A model generated the notes under the pieces. The model made no database searches, was not told where the DNA came from, and saw nothing but the letters and a program-made list of their open reading frames with translations. A DNA stretch of 64,000 bases. Origin: Enterococcus pallens ATCC BAA-351 (GTDB taxonomy: Bacteria; Bacillota; Bacilli; Lactobacillales; Enterococcaceae). The stretch's first letter is position 1; each line of letters starts with the position of its first letter. Shown here one piece after another: positions 24,704 through 33,850 of the stretch. The stretch lies in assembly GCF_000407485.1 (NCBI RefSeq), contig NZ_ASWD01000002.1, positions 496,001 through 560,000 on the forward strand, in the 5' to 3' direction. The position numbers and the translations under genes are program-made.

Positions 24704-25972
24704 TTAGGCTAAACTACGCGGTCCAAAATAAGTGGTAGATATTTCAGTGGCTGTTTTGCCCCATTTCGCAGCCATTTTGTATTGATTTTTATCCTCAAAA
24801 TGCTGAATCATCAGCTTGCAAACATCCATCGCTTGAAAGGGATTCGCAGCAACACAACCTTCTTCTTGAAAATACTTTTCTCCCAAGGACTCCACAACTT
24901 CACCCTTTTTTTCCTTCGTATTTAATAAAATCAAATAGAATTGCCGATTCAACAAGTCCTCATTCGTTAACGGATAATTCTCAGCTAAAGCTGCAACCTG
25001 TTTAGCCTCCTCTATTTTGTCAAAATTGAGAAAAGCCGAGGCCATTGTATAGATATAGGGGACTACTGCCAGCATGAAGCAATGGTTCTCAGAATGTCTT
25101 TTAATCGTTGCGATAATGGAATTTTTTTCTGGAATAATTCGATCCGTGTAAGTAAAAAGCAGGATCTTACTTACTAGGTTAATTATTGTTTTTCCCAATT
25201 TCTCAGGCTTTGGCTGCTGAATATTTTTTTCTAAAAAATAAGCGCCTTCATCAATAAAGCCATAATAAATTAGACACTTGGCATATAAATAGTTCCAGTG
25301 AGCGATCAGATCGTCTGGATTTGCTGATGTCTCTATTTCTTCTTTTATCTCTGGAAGCAGCCGTAATAAATCAGCTCTGGCCCCCTGATTCCATTGAATC
25401 ATGCTGCGCTTTAGCAGCATACAGGCCTTCTCCTGCTGCTCATCAGATGGGATCAAGTTTATGTAGTCATTCACAAATCTGTAGGCTTCGTCATACCTTT
25501 TTTGATTTAACGAATCCATCAGTAAGTAATACAAGGATGCTTTCCTTAATTCATCATCTAGACTTTCATTCAAGTAAATCGTACTAAGAAATTCAGTGAT
25601 TTCTTTTCGCTTTTTTTTATGTGTAAAGGTTGTTAGTGAATGAGCAAAAATGTCACTAATTAAATATTGCTGCACGGTCAGTTTCTGTTCCTTTTGGATC
25701 CTTTGTATTACAGCGATATTTTCAAATCTTTCAGCTGACACGAGCTGTGTTAGGTAGCTGTAAAATTTTTTATTGTCTATTGCTTCATGAGTTAAGAAAT
25801 GGACTGGTGTTCCAAAAATTTCTGAAGTCCAAATTTCAACTTCAATCGAGGGCTTTCTACGTCCCTTTTCAATATTGGATAAATGAGAAATCGTTATATG
25901 CATTCGTTTCGCCAAATCATTCATCGACCAATCTGCCATCAGACGCTTCCATCGAATCAATCTTCCAATCAT
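24704..25972 (-). CDS. XRE-type regulator with helical repeat domain (Rgg/PlcR-like layout)
   Basis: 422-residue regulator. The N-terminal helix-turn-helix (about 4-55, DLAKRMHITISHLSNIEKGRRKPS) is followed by some 350 residues of alpha-helical TPR-like repeats. This is the layout of peptide-pheromone receptors (Rgg, PlcR, PrgX). Start chosen at ATG 25972, six bases after AAAGGAGG; the in-frame TTG at 26002 precedes that Shine-Dalgarno. No short peptide precursor was recognised beside it, so pheromone sensing is only a possibility. It is divergent from the D-amino-acid transaminase gene; a 13-bp palindrome at 26124-26136 in the shared region may be its operator. Confidence 0.82.
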   Translation of the reverse strand: MIGRLIRWKRLMADWSMNDLAKRMHITISHLSNIEKGRRKPSIEVEIWTSEIFGTPVHFLTHEAIDNKKFYSYLTQLVSAERFENIAVIQRIQKEQKLTVQQYLISDIFAHSLTTFTHKKKRKEITEFLSTIYLNESLDDELRKASLYYLLMDSLNQKRYDEAYRFVNDYINLIPSDEQQEKACMLLKRSMIQWNQGARADLLRLLPEIKEEIETSANPDDLIAHWNYLYAKCLIYYGFIDEGAYFLEKNIQQPKPEKLGKTIINLVSKILLFTYTDRIIPEKNSIIATIKRHSENHCFMLAVVPYIYTMASAFLNFDKIEEAKQVAALAENYPLTNEDLLNRQFYLILLNTKEKKGEVVESLGEKYFQEEGCVAANPFQAMDVCKLMIQHFEDKNQYKMAAKWGKTATEISTTYFGPRSLA

Positions 25973-26002
25973 ACGCCTCCTCCTTTCTATCTTATCTATC
26001 AA

Positions 26003-26333
26003 TTGTAATAAAATAAAAACTATTTTACGAAGGATAAGACTTGCTTATTCTTAATCAAATTGTCATTTCCTTCCTGCAACAATGATACATAATAAGGAAT
26101 ATCTAATTATAAATAAAGTGGTGAACCAGACTGGTTAACTGCCCTTACTGAGCGAAAGAATTCTGTTGACCTTCCTCCAAGATTAAATTATCCTTATGTA
26201 AGGATGAAGGAGTTCTAATCAAAAAAATTCAGTTAAGCATCCAGCCACCTTTCATCGGCTCTGTCTTTACTGAATTGGCCTTGACTAGGACACATTGAAC
26301 TTAGAATTTACATATAAGAAAGCAGGGAAGAGT
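26003..26333. other. Divergent regulatory region with palindrome and leader hairpin
   Basis: Between the XRE regulator (minus) and dat (plus). It contains the palindrome AACCAG-A-CTGGTT at 26124-26136, a likely repressor site. A hairpin in the dat leader has arms 26226-26233 and 26269-26276, with a small inner AGCC/GGCT stem. No T-box or known riboswitch motif was recognised. Confidence 0.45.
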
Positions 26334-27191
26334 ATGAAAGTCATTTTAAACGGTCAGCTGGTTGAGCGTTCGGAAGCTAAAGTGGATATCGAAGACCGAG
26401 GATACCAGTTTGGCGATGGGATTTATGAAGGATTTCGCATCTATCAAGGCTGTATATTCACCTTTGATCAGCATATCGACCGCCTGTTTGATAGTGCTGA
26501 ATTGATCGACTTGGCAATTCCTTATACTAAGGAAGAGCTAAAGGACCAGTTAACTGAATTGATCACTGCCAATCAATTGGGGGATGGGATGATCTATTTA
26601 CAGATTTCTCGTGGGACACAAATGCCTAGAAATCATGTGTACTCACCGGACAATCACCCTGTTTTAATGGCTACTTCCATAGCAGCCCCTCGTGATCTAG
26701 CTGCTTTTGAAAAGGGCCTTACTGCAATTACAGCAGTAGATGATCGCTGGCTGCATTGCAATATTAAAAGTTTGAATTTATTAGGCAATGTCCTAGCTAA
26801 AAACCAAGCGGCTAAGGCTGGTGCTGACGAAGCGATTTTGTATCGGGATGAAGATCACGTAACAGAATGCTCGCATTCCAATGTCTTCATCGTTAAAAAC
26901 AATACATTGATTACTCACCCGGCAAATAATTTGATTCTCAATGGCATTACTCGGCAAACGATTTTGAAGCTGGCAAAGGAAAACAAGGTTGCCATCGAAG
27001 AACGAGTATTCAGCCTAACAGAATTAAAACAGGCAGATGAAGTCTTTATCTCCAGTATCATGGCAGAGGTAACACCTGTTACTACCATAGATGGCGAAAT
27101 GATCGGCACTGGCGTTCGTGGTCCGCTATCCACAGAATTAGAACAATACTTTATTGCCGAAATCGAGAAAACCTGCGGCATACAACTATAA
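26334..27191 (+). CDS. dat: D-amino-acid (D-alanine) transaminase
   Basis: 285-residue fold-type IV PLP aminotransferase. It opens MKVILNGQLVERSEAKVDIEDRGYQ in the DAAT pattern (quoted here only as a marker of the start). CNIKSLNLLGNVLAK carries the Schiff-base lysine, ECSHSNVFIVK follows, and LNGITRQTIL binds the cofactor phosphate. It makes D-glutamate and D-alanine from keto acids for peptidoglycan. Start ATG 26334 has AGGGAAG just upstream; the open frame begins earlier at 26295 without a Shine-Dalgarno. Single gene ending at a shared terminator. Confidence 0.92.
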   Translation: MKVILNGQLVERSEAKVDIEDRGYQFGDGIYEGFRIYQGCIFTFDQHIDRLFDSAELIDLAIPYTKEELKDQLTELITANQLGDGMIYLQISRGTQMPRNHVYSPDNHPVLMATSIAAPRDLAAFEKGLTAITAVDDRWLHCNIKSLNLLGNVLAKNQAAKAGADEAILYRDEDHVTECSHSNVFIVKNNTLITHPANNLILNGITRQTILKLAKENKVAIEERVFSLTELKQADEVFISSIMAEVTPVTTIDGEMIGTGVRGPLSTELEQYFIAEIEKTCGIQL

Positions 27192-27193
27192 AA

Positions 27194-27231
27194 AACTTCC
27201 CTCTTCCGTTTTCTAGCGGCGGAGGGAAGTT
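27194..27231. terminator. Bidirectional terminator between dat and the LCP gene
   Basis: Perfect 10-bp stem, arms 27194-27203 and 27222-27231, with A/T tracts on both sides between convergent genes. Confidence 0.82.
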
Positions 27232-27234
27232 CTT

Positions 27235-28131
27235 TTATTTTAGAAACTCAGCAATTGCCTGTTGATTTTTTTCCAGCTGTACTTCCAGCACACTACCAGC
27301 TGGCGTATCGTCATTGTATCTCCAGCTATCCTCAACTGGAACAGACAATGTTTCCACTGACTTTTCAGCCCCCTTAATAAAATCCAACCCGCAAGCCAGC
27401 AATACTTTGCTTGGAATATTGGTGTCAATACTGCCCATCAGCTTACCGATGGTCTTTGGCAGCTTCATCAAGGTAGTCAGGTCTTGGGACTGCTCGCATA
27501 AAGCCTTAACTACCTGCTGCTGGCGCTCAATTCGGCCAAAATCTCCGTTACCATCTCCACGGTAACGAGCGTATTGCAACAAGGTATTGCCATCCATTTG
27601 CTGCTTGCCTTTTTCAATGTTCACCCCGTCCAATTCAAAGGAGTTTTGCGCATCAATCGTTACGCCCTTTGGAAATAAATCATTGATACAATCGACAAAT
27701 TTATCAAAGGTCATACTAATATAGTAAGGTGTTTCTACCTGGAAGTTATCTTTCAGCGTCTCCTCGAGTAAAGGCATACCACCGTAAAAGTAGGCGGCAT
27801 TGATTTTATCCTTCCCGTATTCAGGAATGTCCACATAGGAATCTCGCATAATTGAAATCAATTTAGGCTGCTTAGTCCGACGGTTGTACTGACCAAGCAT
27901 TAAACTATCCGAACGCCCGCTCTCTTCATCGGGCCGCGCATCCGATCCAACTAATGTGAAGTTAATAATCTCCGGCACCCCTGCAGGTACCGGAAGCTCT
28001 GCCTCCTCCTGCTTGACTGTCTGCGTTTTTTTCTCGGCGGTAAAGCCCACGAGAAACTCAAAGGAGACAAAGCCGACTGCTGCAATCAGGAGCAGCAAAA
28101 TTACAATCGTTGCTTTTTGTCGCTTATTCAT
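27235..28131 (-). CDS. LytR-CpsA-Psr (LCP) family cell-wall glycopolymer ligase
   Basis: 298-residue protein. One N-terminal membrane anchor (about 7-29) precedes an extracellular LCP domain with GSDARPDEESGRSDSLML, ISIMRDSYVDIP, KINAAYFYGG and QYARYRGDGNGDFGRIERQQ, which carry the conserved Arg and Asp residues of the active site. LCP enzymes move wall teichoic acid or polysaccharide from lipid carriers onto peptidoglycan. It is 91 bp downstream of two SEDS genes on the same strand and likely belongs to their M-box-controlled transcript. Start ATG 28131 has AGAGGAA upstream. Confidence 0.9.
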   Translation of the reverse strand: MNKRQKATIVILLLLIAAVGFVSFEFLVGFTAEKKTQTVKQEEAELPVPAGVPEIINFTLVGSDARPDEESGRSDSLMLGQYNRRTKQPKLISIMRDSYVDIPEYGKDKINAAYFYGGMPLLEETLKDNFQVETPYYISMTFDKFVDCINDLFPKGVTIDAQNSFELDGVNIEKGKQQMDGNTLLQYARYRGDGNGDFGRIERQQQVVKALCEQSQDLTTLMKLPKTIGKLMGSIDTNIPSKVLLACGLDFIKGAEKSVETLSVPVEDSWRYNDDTPAGSVLEVQLEKNQQAIAEFLK

Positions 28132-28222
28132 CGTTGATTTCCTCTCTTATTGAAGGGAAACTCTCACTTGCCAAATCACAAGTCCTCTATTATGATAAGT
28201 CACAAGCTGAGAATTTCTCAGT

Positions 28223-29395
28223 TTATCTTTTTAGGGTCGATAGAGCTGCCACTCTTCGGCCTTTTTTGGGCTTCTCCATGCCCAGCACGATTCCTAGACC
28301 CACACATACGGTGATCATGGAGGTGCCGCCTTGACTCAAAAAAGGCAATGGAATCCCCGTTAACGGCAAGATTCCGATCGCTGCACCGATATTTTCGACA
28401 GTTTGGAACAATAAGGCAAAAACCAAACCGACCGAAAAATATAAGCAGCCGCGATTATTGGTTTGAATTCCAGCCGTCAGCATCTGATAAAACAAATAGA
28501 AATACAAAAACAGGACACCGCTGCTGCCAATAAACCCGCTTTTTTCTGCAATGACGGTAAAAATCATGTCTGACTCACGTACCGGAACATAAATTGAGGC
28601 CAACTCACTAGATTTCCCAGCAAAACCACCTACTGCCACAGACAGCATGCTGCGAACCTGTTGAAAGGAAATTGAATCCTGGTATTTAAAAGGATCGATC
28701 CAGGCCTCCACTCGATTCAGCTGGTACTCTTTGAAATGCAGCGCCTGCAAGATTCCTCGTCCCCATTCGGTGAAGACAAACAACAGCAAACAGCCGCCTA
28801 ACAGTGTCAATGCTCCTGCTCCAGCTAGTAAAATTCGTTTATCCACACCTGCTACAATAAACAAAGCCGCCAAAACACTGATAAATACCAAGCTGGTTCC
28901 AAAATCTCGCTGCATGAACATCAGCAAAAATGTTGGTAAAGCAATGGCCAAACTTTTTATTATATACCCCCCATCCGCTTTCAACGAATGCGGTCGCGCT
29001 TGTTTTTCATACTTCAGCGTAAAATGGACAAGCATTAAAATAAAACTGATTTTCACCATTTCTGAGGGCTGCAGCGACAAGGGTCCAATGCGCAGCCAGC
29101 GTTTTGTCCCAGTTAACAAATACATGGTCGGATCGTAGTACCAATGCAGCAGCAACATCACTCCTAAAGAAAAGCTGTACCAAATCGGTGCAAACTTCAC
29201 TAAAAATAGAAACGGAATTCGCCGCATAACCAATAACGCGCCTAAAGCTAAGCCACTAAAAATCAGCTGTTTAAAAATGACTGGCTGAACGGCTCGACCA
29301 TCCAACAATGCCGCCTGATACTGAACCCAAACACTTAAAATTAATAGTAACAGGATCGGCAGCAATAAGGCATCGTTCCACTCTTTACGCTTCAC
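28223..29395 (-). CDS. SEDS-family peptidoglycan polymerase (FtsW/RodA/SpoVE type), second copy
   Basis: 390-residue protein with about ten membrane segments. SEDS landmarks: KRWLRIGPLSLQPSEMVK, RESDMIFTVIAEKSGFIG (with the catalytic-position Asp) and GIPLPFLSQGGTSM. I place the start at GTG 29395, eight bases after AAAGGAG; the in-frame ATG at 29425 overlaps the end of the previous gene and lacks a Shine-Dalgarno. Paralogue of the gene 5 bp upstream. SEDS proteins polymerise lipid II with a partner class B PBP. No PBP is linked here. Whether it serves elongation or division cannot be told. Confidence 0.9.
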   Translation of the reverse strand: MKRKEWNDALLLPILLLLILSVWVQYQAALLDGRAVQPVIFKQLIFSGLALGALLVMRRIPFLFLVKFAPIWYSFSLGVMLLLHWYYDPTMYLLTGTKRWLRIGPLSLQPSEMVKISFILMLVHFTLKYEKQARPHSLKADGGYIIKSLAIALPTFLLMFMQRDFGTSLVFISVLAALFIVAGVDKRILLAGAGALTLLGGCLLLFVFTEWGRGILQALHFKEYQLNRVEAWIDPFKYQDSISFQQVRSMLSVAVGGFAGKSSELASIYVPVRESDMIFTVIAEKSGFIGSSGVLFLYFYLFYQMLTAGIQTNNRGCLYFSVGLVFALLFQTVENIGAAIGILPLTGIPLPFLSQGGTSMITVCVGLGIVLGMEKPKKGRRVAALSTLKR

Positions 29396-29399
29396 TTTT

Positions 29400-30530
29400 T
29401 CATCTCCTTTCCCTAGCTGAAACATTCAGCGCAACTCCTAAGCTGACTGAAAGAATCAGATAGCTGGTTCCACCATAGCTGAGAAACGGTAATGGAATTC
29501 CCGTCATAGGAATTAGGCCTAAGGTGCTGGCTACGTTAATACTTGTTTGCACCAGCAGCAACGTACCAATCCCCATTACAAGCAGTGCCGCCTGGTGATT
29601 TTTACAATGAGTACTTAGCCAAAACAACCGCAAACAAATCACAAACAAGAGCAGCAGCAAAAACAAGGCCACAATCATTCCCAGCTCTTCGACAATAATT
29701 GAAAAAATAAAGTCGGTTTCTGCTTCTGGCAAATAGCCATTTTTGGTAATACTGTTGCCGATTCCCCGACCAAAGAAGCCACCATTGTACATGGCATAAT
29801 AGGAATTGCTCATTTGATAGCCTGTTCCATTAACATCTGCAAAGGGATTGCCGGCAATTGCGATTCGTTCATACACATGTTGAAAAAGGTGCGGCAATAA
29901 ATCGTGACTCCCCAGCAGCAGAACAATTCCCGCAACAATCAAGGCCCCAATTACCGCAGCAAAGCCTAATATCAGTCCGACATCGACTGGAATCGCAGCT
30001 GCCCAGAAAAGCACCCCTGCCACCAGCAGCAGGATCAAGGCCCCAGTTACTTTAGGCTGAATAAAAACTAGTGTAGCCAAAAACAAGGTAACGATAATCG
30101 GTGCTCGCAGCTCCTTTTTGGATTGCAATGGATTGCGAAAGTAATAGCTCAAGTAGAAAATCAAAGCCATATTCGCTAGCTCCGAAGGCTGAAATTGAAT
30201 CCCAAAAATTGAAATCCAGCGCTGAGCCCCATTGACAGTCACGCCAAAAAGATGCACCTTTACCAGCAGCAAAAGCACGGTCGAACAGCCTAAAAGAATT
30301 TGCGCGATTCTCAATTTCAGAAGATGCTGCAGCTTAACAGAATAGGTTAAGCCCAATGCCCCCCAGCTCAGCAGCACAAAAATCAGCTGACGATAAAATA
30401 GGCTTCGCGGATTCGCTCCGGCGATTATGAGTCGGTACGAACTTGCGCTGAAAACCTCTAAAAGACCGATGATAGACAGGACAGCATAGGGTCCAATAAT
30501 CCACCAATCGATCTTTTTCATCGTTTGCAT
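29400..30530 (-). CDS. SEDS-family peptidoglycan polymerase (FtsW/RodA/SpoVE type), first copy
   Basis: 376-residue polytopic membrane protein with LLEVFSASSY after the first helix, QRWISIFGIQFQPSELAN, the loop EAETDFIFSIIVEELG with the catalytic-position Asp, and GIPLPFLSYGGTSYL. Start at ATG 30530, preceded by GGGAGGTG; the frame is open to 30596, but that stretch is the untranslated end of the riboswitch leader. First gene of an apparent operon with a second SEDS gene and an LCP gene. The leader contains a complete M-box Mg2+ riboswitch plus terminator, so expression is expected to rise when Mg2+ is scarce. Confidence 0.9.
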   Translation of the reverse strand: MQTMKKIDWWIIGPYAVLSIIGLLEVFSASSYRLIIAGANPRSLFYRQLIFVLLSWGALGLTYSVKLQHLLKLRIAQILLGCSTVLLLLVKVHLFGVTVNGAQRWISIFGIQFQPSELANMALIFYLSYYFRNPLQSKKELRAPIIVTLFLATLVFIQPKVTGALILLLVAGVLFWAAAIPVDVGLILGFAAVIGALIVAGIVLLLGSHDLLPHLFQHVYERIAIAGNPFADVNGTGYQMSNSYYAMYNGGFFGRGIGNSITKNGYLPEAETDFIFSIIVEELGMIVALFLLLLLFVICLRLFWLSTHCKNHQAALLVMGIGTLLLVQTSINVASTLGLIPMTGIPLPFLSYGGTSYLILSVSLGVALNVSARERR

Positions 30531-30596
30531 TGCTTCACCTCCCTTCAACAAAGTTAGGCGAAAGCGAGCGGTTATTTCTACTAGTTTAGAATCCAT

Positions 30597-30637
30597 ACAA
30601 AAAGGTCAGAAACCTTTTCGAACAAGAATTCTGACCT
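30597..30637 (-). terminator. Riboswitch expression-platform terminator
   Basis: Stem with arms 30603-30611 and 30629-30637, then five T on the minus strand. It lies between the M-box aptamer and the first SEDS gene, the place of the regulated terminator in M-box leaders. Confidence 0.85.
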
Positions 30638-30808
30638 AGCATCATCTCATCGTCCGAGTTTTAGCACTATACAACGTAAAGATGTTCATCTTAGCTATCT
30701 TGGAAAAAGCCTTAATCCGACAATTCCTGTTTTACCCATTGGCATCTTTCGATGTTTCTGAGCAATAGCTTATGTTTGTATAGGAGCCTCACCTAACAAG
30801 GTTGTTAC
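30638..30808 (-). promoter_or_regulatory. M-box (ykoK) Mg2+ riboswitch aptamer
   Basis: Read on the minus strand, the leader matches the M-box consensus block by block. TTAGGTGAGGCTCCTATAC is at about 30795-30777. The invariant CGAAAGATGCCAATGGG is at 30751-30735. A GGATTAAGG segment follows, and finally TTGTATAGTGCTAAAACTCG with GACGATGA. These are the same elements, in the same order and spacing, as in the Bacillus subtilis mgtE M-box. In known cases Mg2+ binding compacts the RNA and allows the downstream terminator to form. The unusual point is that the genes downstream are SEDS and LCP cell-wall genes, not a Mg2+ transporter. Confidence 0.93.
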
Positions 30809-31239
30809 TATTTTATTTTTACGACCCAATCTTACTCTTTCCCCTAAGCAGCTTGCAACCAAAAACCAGAATTTTTCGCTTAATTTACTCTTTCTTAATA
30901 ACATTAAAGAAAAATAAAATCAGGAAAAAGCTGTTCTATCTCCTCCCTTGCGCATGATTCAGGCTATTTTTCCAAAGTGTTTCTATTCCTGCTTTTTTGG
31001 ACTACTCCATCGTTTAACCTGGATAGAAATACCGATATTACAACAAAAACAAGTGATAACAATATAAATATCACTTTATAACAACTGCTTGAACAAAAAA
31101 TTAGCTAGTTGTATTTATCCATTGAAACTCCTTAGTTCCGTGATTCATCAATCAAAATAAATAACGCACTATATTTTTTTAAATCAAACCATCCTCATTC
31201 AATTCATGTTACACTAAACGCAAGAGAGGTGAGCAGAAA
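30809..31239. other. Intergenic stretch between M-box and GNAT gene
   Basis: AT-rich, no open frame of note. It must hold the promoter of the M-box transcript (minus) and of the GNAT gene (plus). For the latter, TGTTACACT near 31207-31215 resembles an extended -10. A small inverted repeat, AAGTGATA/TATCACTT, lies at 31051-31058 and 31069-31076. Confidence 0.4.
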
Positions 31240-31776
31240 TTGAACGAATTAAAACTAGTCCTACCTGAAACCCAGTCAGAAAACGCCGTGCACGCCTTTA
31301 AACAAGAATTTTTTGAATACGGCGAGCCGATAATTTCGGGCAGCGGGCTGTTGGATCAGCTAAGCTACGAGGAGTGGCTAGCCCACACTCAGGCTTATCG
31401 CCAAGCAGAAAATGCGCAAGCAGCTTGGGTTCCCTCAACGACCTTTTTTGCCCTAAGAAAAACCGATCAACAAATTGTTGGAATTATCGATATTCGTCAT
31501 CATATTGACCACCCCCTTTTGCGCAGCTATGCTGGGCATATCGGTTATGCCGTACGGCCAGCAGAACGACGAAAAGGCTATGCTTCTGAAATGCTGCAGC
31601 TGGGGTTGGAATACGCACAATCCCTTGGCTTAAAGGAAGTCATGCTGGGGTGTCATGCAGCTAATGTAGGCTCCTATCGAACGATTGAAAAGCAAGGCGG
31701 CGTTTTGACAGAGGAAAATGTCGACAAAGAGGGAAAAAGAATTCGGATTTACTGGATACAACTAGAGAAAGCTTAG
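31240..31776 (+). CDS. GNAT-family N-acetyltransferase
   Basis: 178-residue acetyltransferase. The acetyl-CoA-binding motif is GYAVRPAERRKGYASEML (motif A, near 106-123), followed by ANVGSYRTIEKQGG (motif B). Substrate unknown; an amine such as an amino-sugar or ribosomal protein terminus is typical. TTG start at 31240 is supported by GAGGTGAG eight bases upstream; no ATG alternative with a Shine-Dalgarno exists. Single gene with a terminator shared with the convergent J-like gene. Confidence 0.87.
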   Translation: MNELKLVLPETQSENAVHAFKQEFFEYGEPIISGSGLLDQLSYEEWLAHTQAYRQAENAQAAWVPSTTFFALRKTDQQIVGIIDIRHHIDHPLLRSYAGHIGYAVRPAERRKGYASEMLQLGLEYAQSLGLKEVMLGCHAANVGSYRTIEKQGGVLTEENVDKEGKRIRIYWIQLEKA

Positions 31777-31801
31777 CAACTGATTTCAATTGCTAAGCTT
31801 T
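31768..31801. terminator. Bidirectional terminator
   Basis: Perfect 12-bp stem, arms 31768-31779 and 31790-31801, with A and T tracts on the two sides, between convergent genes. It overlaps the GNAT stop codon. Confidence 0.85.
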
Positions 31802-31804
31802 TTA

Positions 31805-33850
31805 TTACAATATATCGTGTTTTTCAGCAGTCCGCTGGTCCAAAATTTGTTTGACTGTTTTTTCATCCATGGCTTCCCAGCCATCCAAATAAACATGAGC
31901 TAAACGTCCCTGCTCATCGAAGCTTAGGATCATTCCTGGCTGATCTTGGTTATCATTAATGACTAGATAGAGCTGATCCTGCCAGCTGCTGATTTGCCAG
32001 GTTCCATTACGATACTTCTCCGTAGGCCCTTCCCCTTGCTTTTGGATGAGGCGCTCCAGCATTTCTTCAGTACAGTACTCCGGGTATTCTTTCAGCAGTT
32101 CTTCCCGCTCCTCACTAACCAAGTAGTTGGATATAAAGAAGTTGATGGTTAAAGAAGGTCGAATTTGAATATCTGCCACTAGCTCATCAAAGGCTGCCGG
32201 ATCGATTTCATGCCAGCCTTGGCCAAGAATATCCACGATCTTCTCATCTTCATTCAGCTTCACAATTAAAATCGTATTTCCCTTATACTTAACTGCCTGA
32301 CAGTGCCCTTGCGCTGTGGCATAATCCGTCTCAAAGGTAAAATCAAGGTTAGTGGCATCTGGGTAACGAATCTCATCATTCATATGCTGACTTAATAATT
32401 CCCGTACCTCCCAGGAAGCCATCTCGTTATTGAAGTTCTGTCGTTCCTGCACATCACTGGTACATAAATAATAGTAGACAAACTGCTGAACGGCATCTGT
32501 ATCCTCGCCAATCAGACGCTCAATGGAAAAAGGCGACGGGATTTCCTTGAGCTTTTCCTGCTGCAGCTGCAATCGTTCAATCTGATCTTGTTTCGACTCG
32601 CTTGTCTTTACCGTTTGAAAAACGCGTACGTAAAAAGTCAGCACCGCCACACAGAGAATCAAAATTACTTTAAGGTGCTTATAGGTGTCACGAGGTTTTT
32701 TTTGCGCAACAGGAACGGCGGGCTCCCTTTCCAAATCATAAAATCGCCGCATTTGTCGAAAGGTATCCTGTTCTTCATTCGACAGCTTCCCTTCTACCCT
32801 TCGTAAATAAGGCTGTAAAGCGACAAACTGATAATAAGAGACCCGTTGCCAGCAAGCAAAGGCTCTGGAATAATCCGCCACTTGATAGTACAGCATTCCT
32901 GACAGATAAGGCTGCCAAAAAGGGATGGATAAATAGGCTCCTTCCTCTATTTGCACTCGATTAAATTCGCTTAACTCTCCTGTTTGCCAAGCCCTGCGAT
33001 AGATGAGTAAAAAGCTGGCTAACTGCTTGTTGCCATACGCTGTACGCATCGCCTGATCCAGCAGCTGGGAAAATTCCTTCATCATTAGCGGCTGCTTCAA
33101 ATTGCCTTTTACATCAATCAGCTTCCTCCAAGCCTGCAACAGCATAAAATCGCCATCATTGGTAAATAAATTCTCAATCTTTTTCGCCATTTCCTTTAGT
33201 CTAACCAGCTCAAGCGTTTCGCTATTTAAATAGTAATAATAGATGTAGCGATAGAAAAAATAATCCTTCCGATCAGCTGCCGATAGCTCAGGCCACAAAG
33301 CAAAGGAGAAATCCGGGTACTGCATAATTTCTTCCCTCTTATATAAAAATCCGGGCAAAGCCAACGATTGTCCAGTGGCCTCATTCTTCAGCTCATTCAA
33401 TTGGAAGGTTTGAAACAATAAAGCGAGAATCGGCCGAGCCAAATACATGAAGTTCTCAACTAAAAAATGCTGGATCACACGAGAATTCTCGATAAACTCT
33501 TGAATCGCCCAGGTTTGATTGTCGGCTAATAGCTGTTCCCAGGCTGCTAAATCATCGAAGAAGGTATCGGTTGCCACCAGCTGATCCAGCTTTTCTTTAA
33601 AGGTCGACTCAATCATACTTTCTTCTAGGTTTACTGACACTGGTGCTGGCTGCTCAAAATGAAGCGGCGGTGGAACAGCTGTCGTCTCTTCTTTGGCATA
33701 CCTAACTGCCCAGTCAAAGGCTTCTTTTAATTGCTGAAATTCTTCTGGCTGTTCATCTGGAATCAGCTGCTTTAATTTGACCGCGTAGGCTTTTTTAATT
33801 TGCTTAAGCTCTTTCGTCGGTTCAATGCCTAAAATTTCCCAACAGCTCAT
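31805..33850 (-). CDS. Membrane J-like co-chaperone, partner of the HscC-like Hsp70
   Basis: 681-residue protein with an N-terminal J-like helical domain (about 1-55: CWEILGIEP, IKKAYAVKLKQ, EEFQQLKEAFDWA). A long helical region follows to about 380, then one membrane segment (about 392-410) and a C-terminal domain of about 270 residues. The J-domain tripeptide HPD is changed to IPD in KQLIPDEQP, so stimulation of Hsp70 in the usual way is doubtful. Start at ATG 33850, which overlaps the Hsp70 stop as ATGA; a GTG six bases earlier is too close to the Shine-Dalgarno. The arrangement resembles E. coli hscC with its J partner djlC. Biological role unknown. Confidence 0.78.
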   Translation of the reverse strand: MSCWEILGIEPTKELKQIKKAYAVKLKQLIPDEQPEEFQQLKEAFDWAVRYAKEETTAVPPPLHFEQPAPVSVNLEESMIESTFKEKLDQLVATDTFFDDLAAWEQLLADNQTWAIQEFIENSRVIQHFLVENFMYLARPILALLFQTFQLNELKNEATGQSLALPGFLYKREEIMQYPDFSFALWPELSAADRKDYFFYRYIYYYYLNSETLELVRLKEMAKKIENLFTNDGDFMLLQAWRKLIDVKGNLKQPLMMKEFSQLLDQAMRTAYGNKQLASFLLIYRRAWQTGELSEFNRVQIEEGAYLSIPFWQPYLSGMLYYQVADYSRAFACWQRVSYYQFVALQPYLRRVEGKLSNEEQDTFRQMRRFYDLEREPAVPVAQKKPRDTYKHLKVILILCVAVLTFYVRVFQTVKTSESKQDQIERLQLQQEKLKEIPSPFSIERLIGEDTDAVQQFVYYYLCTSDVQERQNFNNEMASWEVRELLSQHMNDEIRYPDATNLDFTFETDYATAQGHCQAVKYKGNTILIVKLNEDEKIVDILGQGWHEIDPAAFDELVADIQIRPSLTINFFISNYLVSEEREELLKEYPEYCTEEMLERLIQKQGEGPTEKYRNGTWQISSWQDQLYLVINDNQDQPGMILSFDEQGRLAHVYLDGWEAMDEKTVKQILDQRTAEKHDIL

